The position numbers and the translations under genes are program-made. Under the pieces are notes generated by a model, which had not been told where the DNA came from, ran no database searches, and saw nothing but the letters and a program-made list of their open reading frames with translations. DNA of 50,439 nt from NCBI GenBank assembly GCA_035532535.1, contig DATKQT010000002.1, positions 1-50,439 on the forward strand, written 5' to 3'. Numbering within the stretch: position 1 is the first letter of the stretch; each line of letters starts with the position of its first letter. Shown in pieces: positions 31,221-39,752 of this stretch. This DNA comes from Palsa-739 sp035532535 (lineage in GTDB: Bacteria > Actinomycetota > Thermoleophilia > Gaiellales > Gaiellaceae).

Positions 31221-32998
31221 TCGCACGTGAGTCTGTACGCGTGCACGTCGTTCGAGTAGCGCGTGAACCCGTGCCCTTCGTCCTCGAACACGAAGTACTC
31301 GACCTCCCGGCCGAGCTCGCGGAGCCGTTCGACCATCTGGTCGGACTCGGACTTGACGACGCGCGGGTCCTTCGCACCCTGGATGACAAGCAGTGCAGCC
31401 TGCACCTGGTCGACGTACGTGATCGGGGAACGCTCGCGCAGGTAGTCCGCTTCCGTGTCGGGATCGCCGACCCACTGCGCCATGAACCTCTGCCACTGCG
31501 GCGGGACGGCCCGCACGAACGTGAGGAGGTTCGACGGGCCGACGATGTCGACCGCCGCGCGCCAGTACTCGGGTAGGCGCGTCACGCAGGTGAGCGTCGC
31601 GAAGCCGCCGTACGAGCCGCCGAACACCGCGAGGCGATCGCCGTCCACGAACGGCTGCGCCTTGAGCCACTCGGCGGCGTGGCGCCAGTCCTCGAGGTCG
31701 CCGCCGCCCCAGTCGTGGTGGATCAGCGTCTGGTAGGTCTTGCCATAGCCGGTCGAGCCGCGGATGTTCGTCGCGAGCACGCCGACGCCGCGCGAGAGCA
31801 GGTACTGGACGTACGGCCGGAAGACGGGCCGTTCCTGCGCTTCGGGGCCGCCGTGGATGAGCACGGCGAACGGAGACGGGCCGTCTCCGTCGGGCCGGTA
31901 CAGCCACGCAGGGATCTTCCTGCCGTCGAAGCTCTCGTACCGGATCAGCTCCGGCTCGCGCAGGTCGAGAGCCGACAGGCCCGCGGTGCGGCTCTCCGTC
32001 ACCGGGAGCGCGTCGCCGGTCGCGGTGTCGGCGACGAAGACTTCGGCCGGACGCAACGGCGTGTCCCAGACGACCGCGAGACGTGATCCATCGCCCGAGA
32101 GCGACAGGCCCGATCCAAGGACCGAGACGGAGCCACGCGGCAGCTTCGGTGCGGGGAGATCCACGCCGCGCTCGAGATCACGGACGTGGACAGTCGCCCA
32201 ACCGTCGTCGTTCTCGATCCACGCGAGCACGCGACCGTCGTCGGAGCCTGCGACGTCGTCGATGTCGTGGTCGGGCGTCTCGACCCATTCGCGCGCGCCG
32301 GTGGCGACAGAGTGGAAGGCGAGCCCCGTGAACTCGCGTCCTTCGTCCGTGATGACGTAGAACCCGGACCCGTCGCGCTTCCACGGCCCCGGGAAGTACT
32401 TCGCCGGCAGCTCGTGCGGAGTCGCCTCCGCCGAGTCACCGGACTCGAGGTCGATCACCCAGATCGAGGTGTCGCTGTTGGAGCGGAACTCGACCACGAG
32501 GAGCTTCGTGCCGTCGGGCGAGAAGCCGACGGCGAATGCGTACTTGCCCTCGCCGAAGAGGTAGCGAGGCTCGGCGTCTCCCTCGCGCCAGACGAAGACC
32601 TCGCCGTCGGTCGGCGTGCGCAGGTTGGAGGAGAACGCGAAGCTCTTTCCGTCGGGCGCCCATGATCCGGGCGAAAGCTCGTGCTGCACCTGCTCCCGGT
32701 CGGTGAGCTGCTCCGGCCATCCGCCGTCGGCCGGGATGCGGTAGAGCTGGTGAAACTCGTCGCCGTCGTGGTCGGCGTGGAAGAGGATCGTCCCGTCCTC
32801 GCGGATTGCAACGCCGCGGACGGCGTGGTCGACGAAGGTCGTCAACTGCTCCGGCCAACCACCGTCAAGCTCGACCGACCAGAGGTTGAACTGGCCGGAG
32901 AGGTTCGAGACGAAGAGGATCCGCTCGCCGTCCGGCGTGAGCTGCGCGACCGGGAAGAGTCGCCGGAAGGCGAAGAATTGCTCGAACGGTGCAAGCAC
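31196..32998 (-). CDS. S9 family prolyl oligopeptidase-like serine peptidase
   Basis: About 600 residues. An N-terminal beta-propeller with TolB-like repeats (LTPDGERILFVSN, SPDGTKLLVVEF, WAPDGKSFAFSS) and a C-terminal alpha/beta-hydrolase domain with the catalytic triad: Ser462 in FGGSYGGFA, Asp544 in QGAKDPRV, His576 in DEGHGF. No signal peptide, so cytoplasmic. It cleaves small peptides after Pro or acyl groups in the family. GTG start at 32998 chosen because the propeller begins there; the longer frame overlaps the dehydrogenase gene. Middle gene of an adh-peptidase-membrane protein operon. Confidence 0.93.
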   Translation of the reverse strand: MLAPFEQFFAFRRLFPVAQLTPDGERILFVSNLSGQFNLWSVELDGGWPEQLTTFVDHAVRGVAIREDGTILFHADHDGDEFHQLYRIPADGGWPEQLTDREQVQHELSPGSWAPDGKSFAFSSNLRTPTDGEVFVWREGDAEPRYLFGEGKYAFAVGFSPDGTKLLVVEFRSNSDTSIWVIDLESGDSAEATPHELPAKYFPGPWKRDGSGFYVITDEGREFTGLAFHSVATGAREWVETPDHDIDDVAGSDDGRVLAWIENDDGWATVHVRDLERGVDLPAPKLPRGSVSVLGSGLSLSGDGSRLAVVWDTPLRPAEVFVADTATGDALPVTESRTAGLSALDLREPELIRYESFDGRKIPAWLYRPDGDGPSPFAVLIHGGPEAQERPVFRPYVQYLLSRGVGVLATNIRGSTGYGKTYQTLIHHDWGGGDLEDWRHAAEWLKAQPFVDGDRLAVFGGSYGGFATLTCVTRLPEYWRAAVDIVGPSNLLTFVRAVPPQWQRFMAQWVGDPDTEADYLRERSPITYVDQVQAALLVIQGAKDPRVVKSESDQMVERLRELGREVEYFVFEDEGHGFTRYSNDVHAYRLTCEWLESHLA

Positions 32999-33008
32999 GC
33001 GGGTGAGC

Positions 33009-33968
33009 CTACAGCCGGAGCACAGCCGCACCGCGTAGGTCGCCGCTGCGCATGCGGGCGAGCGCCTCGTTCGCGTCCTCGAGCGCGAAGACCTCGATCT
33101 CCGTGCGTACCGGCACCTGCGGCGCGAGCGCGAGGAACTCCTCGCCGTCGAGCCGGGTGAGGTTCGCGACCGAGCGCACGGAACGCTCCTCCCACAGCAG
33201 CTCGTACGGGAACGACGGGATATCGCTCATGTGAATCCCCGCGCAGACGACGCTGCCGCCGCGGCCGAGAGCAGCGAGCGCGGCCGGCACGAGCGCGCCG
33301 ACCGGTGCGAACACGATGGCGGCGTCGAGTTCCTCGGGCGGACGCTCGTCCGACCAGCCCGCCCACTCGCAGCCGAGCTCGAGCGCGAACGTGCGTGCCC
33401 TCTCGTCCCCGTGGCGGACGAAGCCGAAGAGGCGGCGGCCCTGATGGCGCGCGACCTGCGCAACGATGTGCGCCGACGCGCCGAACCCGTACAGGCCGAG
33501 CCGTTCGGCGTCGCCCGCGAGGCGCAGTGACCGGTAGCCGATGAGGCCGGCGCAGAGGAGCGGCGCCGCCTGGAGGTCGTCGTACTCGTCGGGCAGCGGG
33601 AAGCAGTAGCGCTCGTCGGCGACGACGTACTCCGCGTAGCCGCCGTCGAGGTCGTAGCCGGTGAAACGCGCCTCGTCGCAGAGGTTCTCGCGGGCACTCG
33701 TGCAGTACCGGCACGTCCCGTCGGTCCAGCCGAGCCACGGGACGCCGAGGCGGCGGCCGTCGTCGGTCTCGCCCACGATCTGGTGGCCCGGGACGAGCGG
33801 CAGCTTGGGATGCGGGAGGTCGCCGTCGACGACGTGCAGGTCGGTGCGGCAGACGCCGCATGCCCGGACACGCAGGCGCACCTGCCCAGGCCCCGGCTCC
33901 GGAACGGGCAGGTCGCGCAACTCGAGCGGCTTGCGCTGCGCGGAGAGGACCATCGCACGCATGGGCAT
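33009..33968 (-). CDS. Zinc-dependent alcohol dehydrogenase
   Basis: 319 residues, medium-chain dehydrogenase. Catalytic zinc: C40 (ACGVCRTDLH) and H62 (PGHQIVG, usually GHE). The structural zinc lobe reads TDGTCRYCTSARENLC, with C86, C89 and C97 present but Asp83 where the first Cys normally stands. Rossmann loop LYGFGASAHIVAQVA. It resembles the AdhA propanol-preferring group. ATG at 33966-33968, with a second ATG two codons later; no Shine-Dalgarno, so leaderless translation is possible. A palindromic site (33971-33988) abuts the start. Divergent from the Rieske gene. Confidence 0.9.
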   Translation of the reverse strand: MPMRAMVLSAQRKPLELRDLPVPEPGPGQVRLRVRACGVCRTDLHVVDGDLPHPKLPLVPGHQIVGETDDGRRLGVPWLGWTDGTCRYCTSARENLCDEARFTGYDLDGGYAEYVVADERYCFPLPDEYDDLQAAPLLCAGLIGYRSLRLAGDAERLGLYGFGASAHIVAQVARHQGRRLFGFVRHGDERARTFALELGCEWAGWSDERPPEELDAAIVFAPVGALVPAALAALGRGGSVVCAGIHMSDIPSFPYELLWEERSVRSVANLTRLDGEEFLALAPQVPVRTEIEVFALEDANEALARMRSGDLRGAAVLRL

Positions 33969-33970
33969 AT

Positions 33971-33988
33971 CGTCACACGTTCGTGACG
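33971..33988 (-). promoter_or_regulatory. Palindromic site at the adh start
   Basis: CGTCAC-ACGTTC-GTGACG, 6-bp inverted arms with a 6-nt centre, directly upstream of the dehydrogenase start. The half-site GTCAC resembles the GTYACGG repeats near the divergent Rieske gene (34060-34088), so one regulator could serve both. Confidence 0.45.
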
Positions 33989-33995
33989 GGGCCCG

Positions 33996-34024
33996 GCCCC
34001 TGCCTGTGGGGCCCGAGCAGGGGC
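33996..34024. repeat. GC-rich inverted repeat in the divergent promoter region
   Basis: GCCCCTGC (33996-34003) and GCAGGGGC (34017-34024) pair perfectly (8 bp). The remaining intergenic DNA between adh and the Rieske gene also contains TTCGGCCGAA. It may separate the two promoters. Confidence 0.35.
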
Positions 34025-34059
34025 TTCGGCCGAAACGGCCACGACCGGGGCCAGGCCCG

Positions 34060-34094
34060 GTTACGGAAGTGTTACGGGGGTGTCACGGTAGGTT
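34060..34094 (+). promoter_or_regulatory. Rieske gene promoter with three 11-bp direct repeats
   Basis: GTTACGG (34060), GTTACGG (34071) and GTCACGG (34082) repeat at exactly 11 bp, followed at once by a -10 box TAGGTT (34089-34094) that ends 6 nt before the GTG start. Eleven-bp direct repeats in place of a -35 box are typical of activators that bind the same DNA face at each turn, such as PhoB/OmpR-type regulators. The mRNA is probably leaderless. Confidence 0.6.
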
Positions 34095-34100
34095 CTCGGC

Positions 34101-35150
34101 GTGCAGAGCACGCTCCCGTACAGCTGGTACACCGACCCGGAGATCTTGCGCCGCGAGCGAGAGCTGATCTTCCGCTCGGCGTGGCAGTACGTCGGCCACC
34201 TCGGCCAGCTCCCCGAGCCGGGGACGTTCTTCGCCGGCCGCGCCGGCGCGACGCCCGTAGTGGTCACGCGCGCGCGAGACAGCGAGCTTCGCGCCTTCGT
34301 CAACGTGTGCCGCCACCGCGGGACGACCATCGCCGAGGGCCAGGGCAAGCGCGAGACATTGCAGTGCCCCTACCACGCGTGGACCTACGGCCTCGACGGC
34401 GCGCTTCGCTCGGCCCCGCGCTCGGACGAGGAGCCCGACTTTCCGCGCGAGGAGCTCGGGCTCGTGCCGGTCGCCGTCGGCGCCTGGGGCCCGTTCGTAT
34501 TCGTCAACGCGGGCCCCGATCCGGAGCCGCTCACAGACGCGCTCGGCTCAATGCCCGCGCAGATCGCGGAGCTCGGACTGAACGTCGACGACCTCGTCTT
34601 CCACACGCGCTGGGAGGCCGAGCTGGAGGCCAACTGGAAAGTCGTCTGCGAGAACTTCCTCGAGTGCTACCACTGCCAGGTCGCGCACCCGGCGTTCGCC
34701 GAGGTGATCGACGTCTCGACGGAGGCGTACGCTCTCTCCACAGACGGCCGGCTGTCGAGCCAGCGCGGGCCGGTGCGCGAGAATGTTCGGCTCGAAGGCG
34801 AGCTCCAGCGCTCGCAGTTCCACTTCCTCTGGCCGAACCTCGGCGTCAACATCTTCGCCGGGCACGCGAACGTCTCCATCGGCCCAATGGTGCCGCTGAC
34901 GCCCGACCGCACCTATCGCTTCCTCGACTATTTCTTCGGAAGGGACGTGGAGCCGGCCTGGATCGACGACCTGATGGCGTTCGACACCCAGGTCGGGATC
35001 GAGGACCGGACGCTCGTCGAGGGCGTACACCGCGGGATGGCGAGCGGCGCGCTCGAGCACGGCGTGCTCATGGGCGGGAGCGAGCAGCTCATCGGCCACT
35101 TCCAGCAACTGACGGCCGCGGCGCTGGAGACTGGAGCGCGCCCGTTGTAG
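34101..35150 (+). CDS. Rieske non-heme iron oxygenase, catalytic subunit
   Basis: 349 residues. Rieske [2Fe-2S] ligands C70-x-H72 (VCRHRG) and C89-x-x-H92 (CPYHAW). The catalytic domain has the mononuclear iron site ENFLECYHCQVAHP with H191 and H196, and a later Asp. The ECYHC..HP form is shared with oxygenases acting on quaternary amines such as glycine betaine, carnitine or stachydrine, so N-demethylation is a fair guess. The reductase partner is not in the window. GTG start, leaderless. 34 nt upstream of an amino-acid ABC importer, suggesting the imported compound is its substrate. Confidence 0.9.
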   Translation: MQSTLPYSWYTDPEILRRERELIFRSAWQYVGHLGQLPEPGTFFAGRAGATPVVVTRARDSELRAFVNVCRHRGTTIAEGQGKRETLQCPYHAWTYGLDGALRSAPRSDEEPDFPREELGLVPVAVGAWGPFVFVNAGPDPEPLTDALGSMPAQIAELGLNVDDLVFHTRWEAELEANWKVVCENFLECYHCQVAHPAFAEVIDVSTEAYALSTDGRLSSQRGPVRENVRLEGELQRSQFHFLWPNLGVNIFAGHANVSIGPMVPLTPDRTYRFLDYFFGRDVEPAWIDDLMAFDTQVGIEDRTLVEGVHRGMASGALEHGVLMGGSEQLIGHFQQLTAAALETGARPL

Positions 35151-35184
35151 ATTCGCCTTTCCTGCAACCCAGAGGAGGGTTACT

Positions 35185-35988
35185 TTGAAGCGCTTTCTTC
35201 CGGCCGTTTTGCTTGCGGCCCTCGTCGCCGTCCCGGCAGCGACCGCAAGGCCGGCCGCTCCGCCAACGCTGCAGCCCGGACAACTGACGGTCGGCCTCAA
35301 TCCACCTGCCGTGGGCTTCCAGGTGGGAACGCTCCGCGGCAACAACGTGATATCTCCGACCGGGTTCGAGGTCGATCTCGCCAAGGACATCGCCGCGAAG
35401 CTCGGCATTCCCGCATCGAAGATCAAGTGGGTCAACATCCCGTTCACGACGCTGTTCCGGCCGGGGACGAAGCCGTTCGACTTCGCCTTCGAGGAGTCCA
35501 CAATCACGCCGCAGCGGGCGCACGCCGTCGATTTCTCAGCTCCGTACTTCGTCGCCAACCAGGGCGTGCTCCTGAAGAAGGGGGGCACTGTTCCGCATAG
35601 CCTCGCGGACCTGAAGAACATGACGATCTGCGCGCAGTCGACGACCACCGGCCTCGACTACGTCCAGCACAAGCTCAACGCACCGCACGTCCAGATCTAC
35701 AACACGACGGCGGCGGCGTTTGCGGCGGTGCAGGTCGGACGGTGCGACGCATTCGTGATGGACGTTCCGATCATCGCCTCGCAGAAGAAGACGCGGCCGT
35801 CCGCGTACGGTCCGATCGCCGGCCAGATCGTGACCAACGAGAAGTACGGGGCCGTGCTCTCGAAGGGATCGAAGCTCACGCCGTTCGTCTCGTCCGCGAT
35901 CAAGGCGCTTACGGCGAACGGGACGATCGCAAAGCTCCAGAAGAAGTGGTTTGCCATCGACGTGGCGAAAATCCCGATCCTGAAGTAA
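35185..35988 (+). CDS. Polar-amino-acid ABC transporter substrate-binding protein
   Basis: 267 residues. Signal peptide (MKRFLPAVLLAALVAVPAATA), then a type-3 solute-binding fold: LTVGLNPPAVGFQ, TGFEVDLAKDIAAKLG, PFDFAFEESTITPQRAHAVD, and a C-terminal IKALTANGTIAKLQKKWF. TTG start with GAGGAGGG 5 nt upstream. The ligand class is amino acids or related amines; the Rieske gene in the same unit hints at an N-methylated one. No lipobox Cys; secreted or otherwise tethered. Confidence 0.93.
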   Translation: MKRFLPAVLLAALVAVPAATARPAAPPTLQPGQLTVGLNPPAVGFQVGTLRGNNVISPTGFEVDLAKDIAAKLGIPASKIKWVNIPFTTLFRPGTKPFDFAFEESTITPQRAHAVDFSAPYFVANQGVLLKKGGTVPHSLADLKNMTICAQSTTTGLDYVQHKLNAPHVQIYNTTAAAFAAVQVGRCDAFVMDVPIIASQKKTRPSAYGPIAGQIVTNEKYGAVLSKGSKLTPFVSSAIKALTANGTIAKLQKKWFAIDVAKIPILK

Positions 35989-36001
35989 CGGAAGCAGCGG
36001 A

Positions 36002-36709
36002 GTGCACCAGATCCTCCACCTGTTCGCGGATCCGTTCGCGTTCCGGCAGGTCCTGCCCGACATCTGGTCGGGCTTCCTGATCAACGTCCACATGATGTTG
36101 ATCGCGGAGGCGCTCGTGCTCGCGCTTGCACTCCTCCTCGCAGTCGTGCGCGGTCTACCGGGGCCTGCAGTGAAGCCGCTGCGGGCCCTGGCGATCGTCT
36201 ACACCGACTTCTTCCGCGGCACGCCGCTGATCATCGTCGCGTACGCCTTCATCATCGGGATCCCCGGCCTTCGCTACGCCGGGATCTCGGGATACTCGAA
36301 CGAGGTGTATGGAATCGCGGCACTCACGGTCGTCTACACCGCGTACGTGACCGAGGTCTACCGTGCAGGGATCGAGTCGGTGCATGGAAGCCAGCGCATG
36401 GCGGCGCGGTCGCTCGGCCTCAGCTACGGACAGGCGCTCCGCTACGTCGTGCTCCCGCAGGCGATCCGGCGCGTCATCCCGCCCTTGCTGAACGACTTCA
36501 TCGGCCTGCAGAAGGACACGGCGATCATTGGCGCGATCGGGGTCATCGAGGCCGGGGCACAGGCGAACAATTACGCAAGCGAGTACTTCAACTTCACTGG
36601 CTTCGTCGTCGCCGCCGTCCTCTTCATCTATCTCACGATCCCCCTCGCGCGCTTCACCGATCACCTCATCAAGGAGCGCGAACTGCGAGAGCGCGCGGCG
36701 ATGGTGTGA
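36002..36709 (+). CDS. Polar-amino-acid ABC transporter permease
   Basis: 235 residues, about five TMs. HisM/GlnP-type features: TDFFRGTPLIIVAYA, and the EAA loop with GSQRMAARSLGLSYGQALRYVVLPQA. GTG start 13 nt after the binding-protein gene. The stop overlaps the ATPase start (GTGA). A single permease implies a homodimer channel. Confidence 0.94.
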   Translation: MHQILHLFADPFAFRQVLPDIWSGFLINVHMMLIAEALVLALALLLAVVRGLPGPAVKPLRALAIVYTDFFRGTPLIIVAYAFIIGIPGLRYAGISGYSNEVYGIAALTVVYTAYVTEVYRAGIESVHGSQRMAARSLGLSYGQALRYVVLPQAIRRVIPPLLNDFIGLQKDTAIIGAIGVIEAGAQANNYASEYFNFTGFVVAAVLFIYLTIPLARFTDHLIKERELRERAAMV

Positions 36710-37452
36710 GTTCGTTCGTTTCCCTTCGGGGCGTCACGAAGCGCTTCGGCGAGCTCGAGGTGCTGCGAAACGTCGACCTCGACGTCGGGGAGCACAACGT
36801 CGTCTGCCTGATCGGCGCCTCCGGCTCCGGGAAGTCGACGCTGCTCCGTTGCATCAACCTGCTGGAGAAGGTCGACGAGGGAACCATCGTCGTCGACGGC
36901 CAGGAAGTAACGAACGGGGCCATCGACGTCAATGCGCTGCGGCGGAAAATTGGGATCGTGTTCCAGGCGTACAACCTCTTCCCGCATATGACGGTTCTCC
37001 AGAACGTGATGCTGGCTCCGCGCAAGGTGCGGGGACTCGACCGCGACGCTGCTCGAGCGGCCGCGATGGAGCTTCTGAAGCGAATCGGCCTCGCGGACAA
37101 GGCACAGGAGTTCCCCGACCGGCTGTCGGGCGGTCAGCAGCAGCGTGTCGCGATCGCGCGCGCGCTCGCGATGAATCCGCGGCTCCTGCTTCTCGACGAG
37201 ATCACCTCGGCGCTCGATCCGCAGCTCGTCGCCGAGGTGCTCAACCTCGTCCGCTCTCTCACCGAGGTCGGGATGACGATGATCATCGCGACGCACGAGA
37301 TGAGCTTCGCGCGGGAGGTGTCCGACAAGATCTGTTTCCTCGACGCAGGCGTCATCTGGGAGCAAGGATCGCCTGAGGAGATCCTGACGAAGCCACGAGA
37401 ACCTCGCACCCGCGAGTTCCTCGCGCGCGTCCTCGAAGGCGGCCGGATGTGA
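36706..37452 (+). CDS. Polar-amino-acid ABC transporter ATP-binding protein
   Basis: 248 residues. Walker A GASGSGKSTLL, Q-loop FQAYNLFPH, signature LSGGQQQRVAIARAL, Walker B LLLLDEITSALDP, switch His in IIATHEMSFA. The GlnQ/HisP family pattern is complete. GTG start overlapping the permease stop; its TGA overlaps the next gene (GTGA). Powers uptake for the binding protein at 35185. Confidence 0.96.
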   Translation: MSSFVSLRGVTKRFGELEVLRNVDLDVGEHNVVCLIGASGSGKSTLLRCINLLEKVDEGTIVVDGQEVTNGAIDVNALRRKIGIVFQAYNLFPHMTVLQNVMLAPRKVRGLDRDAARAAAMELLKRIGLADKAQEFPDRLSGGQQQRVAIARALAMNPRLLLLDEITSALDPQLVAEVLNLVRSLTEVGMTMIIATHEMSFAREVSDKICFLDAGVIWEQGSPEEILTKPREPRTREFLARVLEGGRM

Positions 37453-37991
37453 TCCCGCGGCCGCGGGTCAAGTCGAAGGCGCCGCTCGCGCTTGCGGGCT
37501 TGCTTTCGGTGCCGCTTTATCTCGCGTCGCTACTTGCGTCGTCCCTCGCCCTCGACGAGCCGCGCGTTTCCGGCGTGCACGAGCAGGCTCCAGGCTCGGG
37601 CCGCGAGGCGATGATCTGGGCCGTCGCGCTGATCACGCCGGCGACCCTCCTCGCACTCGGCGCCGCCGCATTGCCGCTGCGGCGCTACGGCATCTACGCC
37701 GTCGCGTTGACTGGGGTCGCGATCTGCATTGCCCTCCCCTCGCTCTCGCGTGACTGGATCGGACGTCACGAACGCCGATTCCCGCTAGGCATGGACTTCG
37801 TCAAGGACTCGAGCCCGTCCAACCTGAGCTCCCGCGGCCAGTGGGAGCATGCGGCGCAGGACACGATCGCAAGCATGACGCACTGGACACTCGTCCTCGC
37901 GATCGGCGCGATCGTCATCGGCGCACTGCTCGAGGTGCGCCGTCGGCGCACCGCCGAAGCACCGGGAACGTCACCGGCAATCGGCGGCTAG
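37449..37991 (+). CDS. Four-TM membrane protein of unknown function, coupled to the ABC importer
   Basis: 180 residues, not recognised. Hydrophobic segments near 12-35, 54-76, 80-96 and 142-162; a polar loop (about 97-140, with RHERRFPLGMDFVKDSSPSN) between the third and fourth. GTG start overlapping the ATPase stop (GTGA), so it is translated with the transporter. It ends at TAG sharing CTAG with the convergent CBS gene. Possibly an accessory to the importer; no motif supports this. Confidence 0.75.
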   Translation: MIPRPRVKSKAPLALAGLLSVPLYLASLLASSLALDEPRVSGVHEQAPGSGREAMIWAVALITPATLLALGAAALPLRRYGIYAVALTGVAICIALPSLSRDWIGRHERRFPLGMDFVKDSSPSNLSSRGQWEHAAQDTIASMTHWTLVLAIGAIVIGALLEVRRRRTAEAPGTSPAIGG

Positions 37992-38419
37992 CGCCGGTCG
38001 AGCAGGGCCCGTGCCGTGTCGTGCGCGGCTTCGTCCCGCTCGGACCACAACCGTTCGGCGAGGAAGCCGAGCACGTCGCGGATGGAGACGATGCCGACGA
38101 GGTTCCCACCTTCGACGACCGGCAGATGGCGCAAGTTCCGCTCGCCCATCAGCTGCGCCGCGGCGAGGATGCCGTCCTCGGCGGAGACGGTGAGCGGGTT
38201 CGGCGTCATGACGTCGCGCAGCAGCGTCGTTCCGAACGCCGCGCCGGTGCCCGCCAGCCGCAGCACGTCGCGCTCGGTGAAGATCCCGACCGGCGCCGAT
38301 CCCTCGACCACGACGACGGAACCGACGCCCGAGTCGAGCATCGTCCGGATGGCTTCAGCCGCAGTCTGGTCCGGCCTCGCGGTCACGAGCTGCACGCGCA
38401 TCACGCCGCCGATTTGCAT
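37988..38419 (-). CDS. Two-CBS-domain protein
   Basis: 143 residues: two CBS motifs, the first MDSGVGSVVVVEGSAPVGIFTERDVL-like (about 27-55), the second ILAAAQLMGERNLRHLPVV and GNLVGIVSIRDVLGFL (about 83-120). Such stand-alone pairs bind adenosyl ligands and sense energy state or act as regulators. ATG with GGAGGTG 4 nt upstream. Monocistronic, and convergent with the membrane gene, the stop codons overlapping in CTAG. Confidence 0.9.
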   Translation of the reverse strand: MQIGGVMRVQLVTARPDQTAAEAIRTMLDSGVGSVVVVEGSAPVGIFTERDVLRLAGTGAAFGTTLLRDVMTPNPLTVSAEDGILAAAQLMGERNLRHLPVVEGGNLVGIVSIRDVLGFLAERLWSERDEAAHDTARALLDRR

Positions 38420-38525
38420 CTTCCACCTCCACAGAGTCGGTTGGTGACAAACAGCACGATACTGGAACAGGATGCCGCGGTGCGTTTAGGATCGCGCCAG
38501 GGAGTCGACCAGGGAGGGTTTCCCG

Positions 38526-39752
38526 ATGGCTGGAGTCACGTTCGATCAGGTCACGAAGACCTATGCAGATGGCACCACAGCCGTCAACGCCCTTGACCTG
38601 GAGATCAACGACGGTGAGTTCATGGTCCTCGTCGGCCCCTCCGGGTGCGGAAAGACGACGGCTCTCCGGATGGTCGCCGGTCTCGAGGAGATCTCGCGCG
38701 GCGTCCTCAAGATCGGGGATCGGGTGGTCAACCACGTGCCGTCGCGCGACCGCGACATCGCGATGGTCTTCCAGAGCTATGCGCTCTACCCGCATCTCAC
38801 GGTGTACGACAACATCGCCTTCGGGCTGAAGATCAAGAAGCTCCCGAAGGACGAGATCGTGAAGCGCGTCGCGAACGCTGCGCGCATCCTCGGCCTCGAG
38901 CCCTTCCTCAAGCGCAAGCCGCGCGCGCTCTCCGGTGGCCAGCGCCAGCGAGTCGCGATGGGCCGCGCGATCGTGCGCGAGCCCGCAGCGTTCCTCATGG
39001 ACGAGCCGCTCTCGAACCTCGACGCGAAGCTCCGCGTCCAGATGCGCGCCGAGATCGCCGGCATCCAGCACGACCTCGGCGTGACGACGATCTACGTCAC
39101 GCACGACCAGATCGAGGCCATGACGATGGGCGACCGCGTCGCCGTCATGCGCAAGGGCGAGCTCCAGCAGGTCGCCGACCCGCAGACGCTGTACGACCGT
39201 CCGGTCAACCTCTTCGTCGGCGGCTTCATCGGCAGCCCGGCGATGAACATGATCGAGGCGACGCTCGAACGGCAGAACGGCGGCTACTCGGCGAAGCTCG
39301 GCGAGGAATCGATCACGATCGAGGCCGACGAGGTGAAGGCGCGCCCCGGTCTCGCCGCCTACGTCGGCAAGCCGGTCGTGCTCGGCATCCGGCCCGAGGA
39401 CCTCGAGGACGCCGCCCTCGTGCCGAGCTCGCCGAACGAGCAGCGGCTGCGCGGCACGGCCGCGCTGACCGAGGCGCTCGGCTCGGAGATCATGGCCCAC
39501 TTCACGATCAAGGCGAAGCACGCAACGACGGAGGATGTCCGCGAGCTCGCCCAGGACGTCGGCGACGAACGGGCGATCGATGAGGCCGCCGACAGCGATA
39601 CCGCCACGCTCGTCGGCCGCTTCGGCGCGCGTTCCCGCGTCAAGCCCGGCGACACCATCGAGGTGGCCGTGGACACGCGGTCGCTGCACTTCTTCGACCC
39701 CAAGACAGGACTCGGAATCTACGACGGAACAGGCACGAAAGGAGACGCATGA
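38526..39752 (+). CDS. Sugar ABC transporter ATP-binding protein (MalK/UgpC type)
   Basis: 408 residues. Walker A GPSGCGKTTALRM, Q-loop FQSYALYPHLTV, signature LSGGQRQRVAMGRAI, Walker B AAFLMDEPLSNLDAK, switch THDQIEAMT, then a C-terminal TOBE/OB regulatory region (IGSPAMNMIEATL, LGIRPEDLEDA). An acidic insert (VRELAQDVGDERAIDEAADS) lengthens the regulatory part relative to MalK (~370). GGGAGGG about 8 nt upstream of ATG. A TTTAGGAT motif near 38485-38491 may be the -10. First gene of a six-gene coupled run. Confidence 0.95.
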   Translation: MAGVTFDQVTKTYADGTTAVNALDLEINDGEFMVLVGPSGCGKTTALRMVAGLEEISRGVLKIGDRVVNHVPSRDRDIAMVFQSYALYPHLTVYDNIAFGLKIKKLPKDEIVKRVANAARILGLEPFLKRKPRALSGGQRQRVAMGRAIVREPAAFLMDEPLSNLDAKLRVQMRAEIAGIQHDLGVTTIYVTHDQIEAMTMGDRVAVMRKGELQQVADPQTLYDRPVNLFVGGFIGSPAMNMIEATLERQNGGYSAKLGEESITIEADEVKARPGLAAYVGKPVVLGIRPEDLEDAALVPSSPNEQRLRGTAALTEALGSEIMAHFTIKAKHATTEDVRELAQDVGDERAIDEAADSDTATLVGRFGARSRVKPGDTIEVAVDTRSLHFFDPKTGLGIYDGTGTKGDA

